A DNA stretch of 6,240 nucleotides, from contig JAZNIM010000037.1 of the NCBI GenBank assembly GCA_045577475.1, positions 1 through 6,240 of the forward strand. The letters are read 5' to 3'. A model generated the notes under the pieces. It was not told the origin of the DNA. It worked only from the letters and a program-made list of their open reading frames with translations, and made no database searches. A program made the position numbers and the translations under genes. Positions 1 to 3,629 of this stretch are shown here, one piece after another. The DNA comes from UMGS1387 sp045577475 (GTDB lineage: Bacteria; Bacillota; Clostridia; Oscillospirales; CAG-382). How positions within the stretch are numbered: position 1 is the stretch's first letter; each line of letters begins with the position of its first letter.

Positions 1-749
1 AACTTGTTCTGCCCAATCATTTCAAAGCCGAAGTCATCCTTAACGTGAGTCTTTGCCGCACCTTCAACAACATCCGCAACAAGGTGGCTGGGAATAAACA
101 GAACTCCTCCCCCTGCACCGAACACAACGTCACCGGGAAGACAAACTGCTCCACCGAAATTAGTAACCGAATTGAAGCTCTTCATAACAAACTCACGTAT
201 AGGCGTTGGGTCAATACCTCTGTAGTAAACCTGAACATCGGGAACCTTCTTCATCTGCTCAACGTCACGTATTCCGCCCCAGATTACCGCACCGCCATTC
301 TTGGTTCTTGTCTTTATGGCAGTTGTGAGGTTTCCTCCAAGGAATGTGCCCTTGTAAATCTTGTCGTACATATCCGCAACAACAACATCCCTCTCAACAA
401 GACTGTCGATAACCCACTGGTTGTAGTTACCCTTCCTGCCTTCATTTGCACCTATGCCGAACATGGTTTCATGAAGGTCGGGGCGTGTGGGACAAAACGC
501 ACATGTTACCGCTCTGCCGATAAGCTTTCTGCCGTCGTCGTGAAGCACCTGAAGGGGATTTTCGCCGCCGCCCACAAACTGATTTTCATAGCCAAGGACG
601 TATATAGGCTTCCAGACTTCTTCAAGAGTCATCTTTTCAAGTGCGTCAAGGTGCTTGTCCGCAACCTTGGGACGTCCGTCGGGAAAACGCTCTCCCTTCC
701 AAAGTGGTGTAAGTTCTATTATTTCTTCTCTGTCATTGAATTTAATCAT
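1..749 (-). CDS. RraA-superfamily protein (HMG-aldolase-like fold), partial at 3' end
   Basis: The reading frame starts at the ATG at 747-749 and stays open for 249 codons to the window edge, so the C-terminus is missing. The start is fixed by an AGGAGG at 758-763, 8 nt upstream. Recognisable RraA-family features are GRAVTCAF (residues 78-85), a GGN turn (138-140), the hallmark GGAVIWGGIRD (152-162), whose Arg161-Asp162 match the catalytic/metal-binding Arg-Asp of class II 4-hydroxy-4-methyl-2-oxoglutarate aldolases, and PGDVVFGAGGGVLFIP (205-220). The N-terminal 75 residues, with the PDGRPKV segment (23-29), extend beyond classical RraA (about 160 aa) and match the longer RraA-like proteins often misnamed dimethylmenaquinone methyltransferases. 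The Asp usual in the PGDxxxxDxxGV segment is absent (GAGGG instead). Coupling to uxaC suggests a cytoplasmic role in uronate or keto-acid metabolism, perhaps aldol cleavage or decarboxylation; the substrate is unknown. The family call is firm, the function is not. Confidence 0.85.
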   Translation of the reverse strand, partial: MIKFNDREEIIELTPLWKGERFPDGRPKVADKHLDALEKMTLEEVWKPIYVLGYENQFVGGGENPLQVLHDDGRKLIGRAVTCAFCPTRPDLHETMFGIGANEGRKGNYNQWVIDSLVERDVVVADMYDKIYKGTFLGGNLTTAIKTRTKNGGAVIWGGIRDVEQMKKVPDVQVYYRGIDPTPIREFVMKSFNSVTNFGGAVCLPGDVVFGAGGGVLFIPSHLVADVVEGAAKTHVKDDFGFEMIGQNK

Positions 750-757
750 TGTTTTTT

Positions 758-763
758 CCTCCT
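758..763 (-). promoter_or_regulatory. Shine-Dalgarno of the RraA-like gene overlapping the uxaC stop
   Basis: On the minus strand the sequence reads TAGGAGG: the uxaC TAG stop (762-764) shares two bases with a full AGGAGG, followed by 8 nt (AAAAAACA) and the ATG at 749. Ribosomes finishing uxaC therefore stop on the next gene's binding site, which points to translational coupling and fixed co-expression. Confidence 0.85.
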
Positions 764-2117
764 ATATTAGCTCTTTTGCATTATAATAACAAATCTTTTC
801 CACGATAGGCACGAGGATTTTTTCGCTGTCAGGCAAATCGCCGCACTTAACCTTTTCGCTGATAAGACTGCATACCACCCGTCTGAAATAGTCGTGTCTT
901 ACCATTGACAAAAGGCTTCTTGAGTCGGTAGTCATTCCTGCAAAGGTTGACAATACGCTGTATACACCAAAGCTGTCAAGCATCTCACGTATTCCCTTTA
1001 AGTGATCGCACCACCACCAGGCAGGACCTCTTGAAACCACGGATTTCACCCCGTCCTTGCTGTATGAACCGCAAAGAATATCCATAAGTGCATTGTCACA
1101 TGGATTAAGATTGAACAGCAGTGTTTTGGGAAGCGTTCCCGCCGTCTTTTCTATTTCATCAAGCAAAGACGTTATTGCCGCTGCCTTTACGCTGCTTCCG
1201 ATTGCCGCATAGCCTCCTGCAGGACCTGCAATGTTTCTGAGTCTTGTGCTGGTCTTTCTCAAAGCACCTATGTGCAGCTGAACGGTAATGCCGTGTTTCT
1301 CGTACAGACAGCAAAGCTTTACAAGTATGTGACAATAAAGCCTTTGCTTTTCTTCATCTGTAAGCGGCTGCTCGGACAATATTTTTCCGAAGCGTTCCCC
1401 GTCCTTGCCGTCATCGGGATAATACTCAAAGCCGTCGTCTACAGCATGGTCGGCAAACTTACAGCCGTACTCCTTGAAGTTTAAAATTCTCTTTTCAAGT
1501 GCCGATATGTATTCGTCAAGGCTTGAAATGCCGACGCCTGTTATTTCCGACAGTTTTTTCACGGTACCTAAGCTCACATTTGTACCGTCATCCCCTCTGA
1601 GAGACGGATGTATTTTGTCAAGTCCGCAGAAAACCGCAAGGTCGTCACAAAACGCCGCACAGGGTGAAAGGTATTCAATGTTGAAGGACTCAAGCACCGC
1701 CTTGGGTGTAAGTTCTGCAACCTTGTCATTCAGCCTGTTCCACAAAGCCTTGGCAGGCGTTTCCTTTTCTATCTGTTCAACAAGGTCAATTCCAAAGAAG
1801 CTGTCAAGCTCCATCTGCGACCAGTGAAAAAGTACGTTTCCCGCAAGTAACGGCAGACAGCCGTACCACTTTTCAAACTTAGCAAAGTCGTCCGCATCTC
1901 CCGTAATGTACTTTTCCTCAACACCGAGAATTCTCATTGCTCTGTGCTTGTAAGGGTCGGTGCTTATCCAAAGACTTGTTATATTTTCAAAGCAGCCGTT
2001 TTTTGCTATATCCGAAACATTCAGGTGGTTATGATAATCAATTATGGGCAAATCACGTGCCGTATTGTTGTAAAGCGACATAGCAAGCTTGTCGCAAAGC
2101 ATGTAATTGTTTTCCAC
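762..2117 (-). CDS. uxaC: Glucuronate/galacturonate isomerase (uronate isomerase), divergent
   Basis: UxaC interconverts D-glucuronate with D-fructuronate and D-galacturonate with D-tagaturonate, the first cytoplasmic step of hexuronate breakdown; it belongs to the amidohydrolase superfamily. The 451 residues are slightly short of the usual ~465-470. Family signatures in order: DYHNHL (27-32) with the metal-binding His-x-His, TDPYKHRAMR (53-62), FHWSQMEL (97-104), ADHAVD (222-227), QLHIGALR (280-287), LFNLNP (334-339), WWWCD (367-371), GMTTDSRS (394-401) and RHDYFRR (407-413). The usual TTDDP stretch is replaced by SPCAAFCDD (151-159) and the usual FRPD by LRGDD (173-177), so this is a divergent member. 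The start is GTG at 2117, chosen because GGAGG lies 5 nt upstream; the next in-frame ATG (codon 6, at 2102) would be about 20 nt from it. It is the first gene of an operon with the RraA-like gene, 12 bp downstream, and is transcribed from a perfect-consensus promoter. Confidence 0.93.
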   Translation of the reverse strand: MENNYMLCDKLAMSLYNNTARDLPIIDYHNHLNVSDIAKNGCFENITSLWISTDPYKHRAMRILGVEEKYITGDADDFAKFEKWYGCLPLLAGNVLFHWSQMELDSFFGIDLVEQIEKETPAKALWNRLNDKVAELTPKAVLESFNIEYLSPCAAFCDDLAVFCGLDKIHPSLRGDDGTNVSLGTVKKLSEITGVGISSLDEYISALEKRILNFKEYGCKFADHAVDDGFEYYPDDGKDGERFGKILSEQPLTDEEKQRLYCHILVKLCCLYEKHGITVQLHIGALRKTSTRLRNIAGPAGGYAAIGSSVKAAAITSLLDEIEKTAGTLPKTLLFNLNPCDNALMDILCGSYSKDGVKSVVSRGPAWWWCDHLKGIREMLDSFGVYSVLSTFAGMTTDSRSLLSMVRHDYFRRVVCSLISEKVKCGDLPDSEKILVPIVEKICYYNAKELI

Positions 2118-2122
2118 GGTTA

Positions 2123-2127
2123 CCTCC
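2123..2127 (-). promoter_or_regulatory. Ribosome binding site fixing the GTG start of uxaC
   Basis: The minus strand has GGAGG here, followed by TAACC and then GTG at 2117. The 5-nt spacing is acceptable for this GTG and far too long for the ATG at 2102, so it decides the start. Confidence 0.8.
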
Positions 2128-2134
2128 GTAAAGC

Positions 2135-2146
2135 TGTAAATTTACA
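2135..2146. promoter_or_regulatory. Perfect 12-bp palindrome TGTAAATTTACA, candidate operator
   Basis: TGTAAATTTACA is a perfect inverted repeat in the predicted uxaC leader, roughly +19 to +30 from the inferred transcription start near 2164. Each half (TTTACA) also occurs in the two direct repeats at 2209 and 2230. Its position downstream of a very strong promoter suits a repressor or a looping partner site. Operator function is inferred. Confidence 0.45.
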
Positions 2147-2156
2147 TTTCTTACTA

Positions 2157-2185
2157 TTGACTTTAATCTAATTATATGCTATCTT
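2157..2185 (+). promoter_or_regulatory. Candidate sigma-A promoter of the AraC-family gene
   Basis: A TTGACT -35 (2157-2162) is followed by a 17-bp spacer and a TATCTT -10 (2180-2185), matching 9 of 12 consensus bases. The inferred start, near 2192, gives a leader of about 58 nt. Its elements interleave with the stronger minus-strand uxaC promoter, so polymerase could not occupy both at once. Confidence 0.5.
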
Positions 2186-2199
2186 TAGGTGGGTGTCAA
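2171..2199 (-). promoter_or_regulatory. Perfect-consensus sigma-A promoter of uxaC operon
   Basis: Reading the minus strand, TTGACA (2199-2194) and TATAAT (2176-2171) are separated by exactly 17 bp: all 12 consensus bases at optimal spacing. Transcription should begin near 2164, giving a leader of about 46 nt. So strong a core promoter on a catabolic gene implies that control is by repression or by limiting polymerase access. Confidence 0.9.
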
Positions 2200-2208
2200 T
2201 GCCCGTAT

Positions 2209-2239
2209 TTTACACAAAACTTCGATTTATTTACATAAA
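2209..2239. promoter_or_regulatory. 21-bp-spaced direct repeat, candidate AraC-family binding site
   Basis: TTTACACAAA (2209-2218) and TTTACATAAA (2230-2239) match at 9 of 10 positions and begin 21 bp apart, two helical turns, the geometry of AraC-type half-sites such as araI1/araI2. They lie 10 bp or more upstream of the uxaC -35 and inside the predicted leader of the regulator gene. Binding could therefore act on uxaC and limit the regulator's own expression. Function is inferred from spacing and position. Confidence 0.5.
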
Positions 2240-2250
2240 CAGGTGATTGT

Positions 2251-3039
2251 ATGAAAAGTGTATATCTTCCTCCCGAAAAAATGCTTCCCGACATTTCTCT
2301 TTGCCGATATTTTGACACAAGATTTGCCCCCGTTGGAAAAAGCAAGCAAAGGGATGCTCTCTGCTATGAGCTTGCTTACTATTTTGAGGGTGACGGCAGT
2401 GTTATTATTGACGGTGAGGCTCACAGCACAAATCCCGGTGACATCCGCTTTTCCCGTCCGGGTGACAGGCTTTGCAGCGTGCCGCACTACAAATGCTACA
2501 CCATATATTTTGAGCTTGGCGAAAGCGGAACGCTCTATACAAATCCCATCCTCTCGGCTCTTCCAAAACACTTTCATGCGTCAAACGCCTTTAAGGAGGA
2601 CTTTGAAAACCTCGTACGCATTTTCAGAAATCCCGATGCTACCTCAGACGTCAGACTTAACGCAAAGCTGCTTGACATTATCTGCAGGCTGTACGACCTT
2701 GTTGTTTCGGGCAAAAAGTACAGCTCGGGAGTAAACATCTGCCTTGATTACATGAAAAACCACTTTGACAGACAAGTATCTCTCGAGGACTTAGGAAGGC
2801 TTTGCGGATATTCACCACTTCATGTTCTGCGGCTTTTTAAGCAGGAGCTTGGCTTTTCTCCTCACCAATATCTTACCGACCTTCGCATTAATGCCGCAAA
2901 GGATTTGCTTATAAGCACCGACATTTCTCTTTCAGACGTTGCAAAAAAAAGCGGTTTTTCCTCGGAATCACACTTCAATTCCCTTTTCAAGAAAAACACG
3001 GGCTTTACTCCCGGCTCTTACAGACGAAACATCTACTGA
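2251..3039 (+). CDS. AraC-family transcriptional regulator, likely of the uronate operon
   Basis: This is a 262-residue cytoplasmic DNA-binding regulator. The N-terminal part (about residues 35-90) has the alternating beta-strand pattern and the GDIRFSRPGD turn (63-72) of the cupin-like ligand-sensing domain found in AraC proteins; residues 110-155 look like the helical linker. The C-terminal AraC/XylS domain carries both helix-turn-helix motifs: LEDLGRLCGYSPLHVLRLFK (178-197) and SLSDVAKKSGFSSESHFNSL (226-245), then the family-typical GFTPGSYRR (251-259). The ATG at 2251 follows AGGTG by 5 nt. The gene diverges from uxaC across 133 bp, an arrangement typical of a regulator with its target operon; a uronate or derived intermediate as ligand is inference. 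It ends 104 bp before perR with no convincing terminator between them, but perR has its own promoter. Confidence 0.92.
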   Translation: MKSVYLPPEKMLPDISLCRYFDTRFAPVGKSKQRDALCYELAYYFEGDGSVIIDGEAHSTNPGDIRFSRPGDRLCSVPHYKCYTIYFELGESGTLYTNPILSALPKHFHASNAFKEDFENLVRIFRNPDATSDVRLNAKLLDIICRLYDLVVSGKKYSSGVNICLDYMKNHFDRQVSLEDLGRLCGYSPLHVLRLFKQELGFSPHQYLTDLRINAAKDLLISTDISLSDVAKKSGFSSESHFNSLFKKNTGFTPGSYRRNIY

Positions 3040-3068
3040 CTTTTTATGAAAAACTTTGCTTAAAATGC

Positions 3069-3097
3069 TTGACAAGCTTCGATTTTGTTGTTATAAT
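3069..3097 (+). promoter_or_regulatory. Perfect-consensus sigma-A promoter of perR
   Basis: TTGACA (3069-3074) and TATAAT (3092-3097) are separated by exactly 17 bp, the full consensus. The -35 starts only 30 bp past the stop of the AraC-family gene. Transcription should start near 3104, inside the PerR-box-like repeat, so operator occupancy would block initiation. Confidence 0.9.
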
Positions 3098-3100
3098 AAC

Positions 3101-3117
3101 TTTGTAATCAATACAAA
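3101..3117. promoter_or_regulatory. PerR-box-like inverted repeat over the perR start site
   Basis: TTTGTA (3101-3106) and TACAAA (3112-3117) form a 6-5-6 inverted repeat. The central 15 bases, TTGTAATCAATACAA (3102-3116), match the Bacillus PerR box TTATAATNATTATAA at 11 of 14 specified positions. It sits 4 bp after the -10 of the perR promoter and overlaps the inferred start site, consistent with autorepression by the protein encoded downstream. Confidence 0.65.
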
Positions 3118-3143
3118 TCATTTGAAGAAGGAGTGTTAAGCAT

Positions 3144-3536
3144 ATGACATCGGCAGAGATTTTGATGAAAAAAGGCATACGTCCGTCGCTGACAAGGGTA
3201 ATGATATATGATTATCTGCTAAGTCACAGGACACATCCCACGGTAGATGAGATATACAAGGAGTTGTCGCCAAAAGCTCCCACACTTTCAAAGACCACAG
3301 TATACAACACAGTTAAGCTTCTCAGCAAGGAAGGCGTAATAAAGATGCTGACAATTGAGGAGCAGCAGGCACGCTTTGATGCCTGTACCGACCACCACGG
3401 TCATTTTCTGTGCAACGGCTGCGGAAAGGTTTATGATTTTGACGTGGACATTCCCTGCGACACACTTCCGGAGGGATTTGTGGCTGAAACAAAGGAGATT
3501 TTCTACACAGGCTCTTGTACAGATTGTGCAAAATAA
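3144..3536 (+). CDS. perR: PerR-type peroxide-sensing Fur-family repressor
   Basis: PerR represses oxidative-stress genes; iron-catalysed oxidation of its ligand histidines by H2O2 releases it from DNA. The 130 residues form an N-terminal winged helix (helix region around TVDEIYKEL 33-41 and SKTTVYNTVKLLSKEG 49-64) and a C-terminal dimerisation domain. Aligned with Bacillus PerR, all five regulatory-metal ligands are present: His31, Asp79, His85, His87 and Asp98. Asp98 occupies the position where PerR proteins carry Asp and Fur proteins Glu, which favours PerR over Fur or Zur. The structural zinc site is complete: Cys90-x2-Cys93 and Cys125-x2-Cys128. The protein ends two residues after the last cysteine, lacking the short tail of Bacillus PerR (145 aa). 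AAGGAG lies 10 nt before the ATG. It is monocistronic, with its own promoter, a PerR-box-like operator and a downstream terminator. Confidence 0.9.
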   Translation: MTSAEILMKKGIRPSLTRVMIYDYLLSHRTHPTVDEIYKELSPKAPTLSKTTVYNTVKLLSKEGVIKMLTIEEQQARFDACTDHHGHFLCNGCGKVYDFDVDIPCDTLPEGFVAETKEIFYTGSCTDCAK

Positions 3537-3589
3537 CAAGCATCGGCAAACAACGATAACGGTACTCAATCCGTAAAATCAAGTAAAGA

Positions 3590-3614
3590 AAAAAGGCTCG
3601 CTATGAGCCTTTTT
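3590..3614. terminator. Bidirectional intrinsic terminator
   Basis: AAAAAGGCTC (3590-3599) pairs perfectly with GAGCCTTTTT (3605-3614) around a GCTAT loop. The T-run follows the GC stem on the plus strand, and the A-run supplies a U-run on the minus-strand transcript. It sits between the convergent perR and surface-protein genes, 53 bp after the perR stop and 15 bp after the minus-strand stop, so it can serve both. Confidence 0.88.
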
Positions 3615-3629
3615 CTTATGTTTAACACA

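Noticed and set aside
45..770. Plus-strand open frame of 241 codons
   Set aside because: It is the antisense shadow of the RraA-like gene. The minus frame has RraA motifs, a perfect Shine-Dalgarno and operon context; the plus frame resembles nothing and has no ribosome binding site.
2100..2102. ATG at codon 6 as the uxaC start
   Set aside because: The GGAGG at 2123-2127 is about 20 nt from it but 5 nt from the upstream in-frame GTG.
2135..2146. The palindrome as a catabolite-responsive (cre) site
   Set aside because: It lacks the central CG and the overall TGNNANCGNTNNCA pattern of cre boxes.
2227..2577. Minus-strand open frame of 116 codons inside the AraC-family gene
   Set aside because: No recognisable domain, and it overlaps a clear AraC-family gene on the other strand.
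3041..3053. TTTTT-ATG-AAAAA hairpin after the AraC-family gene as a terminator
   Set aside because: An all-AT stem with a 3-nt loop and no following T-run is too weak to call.
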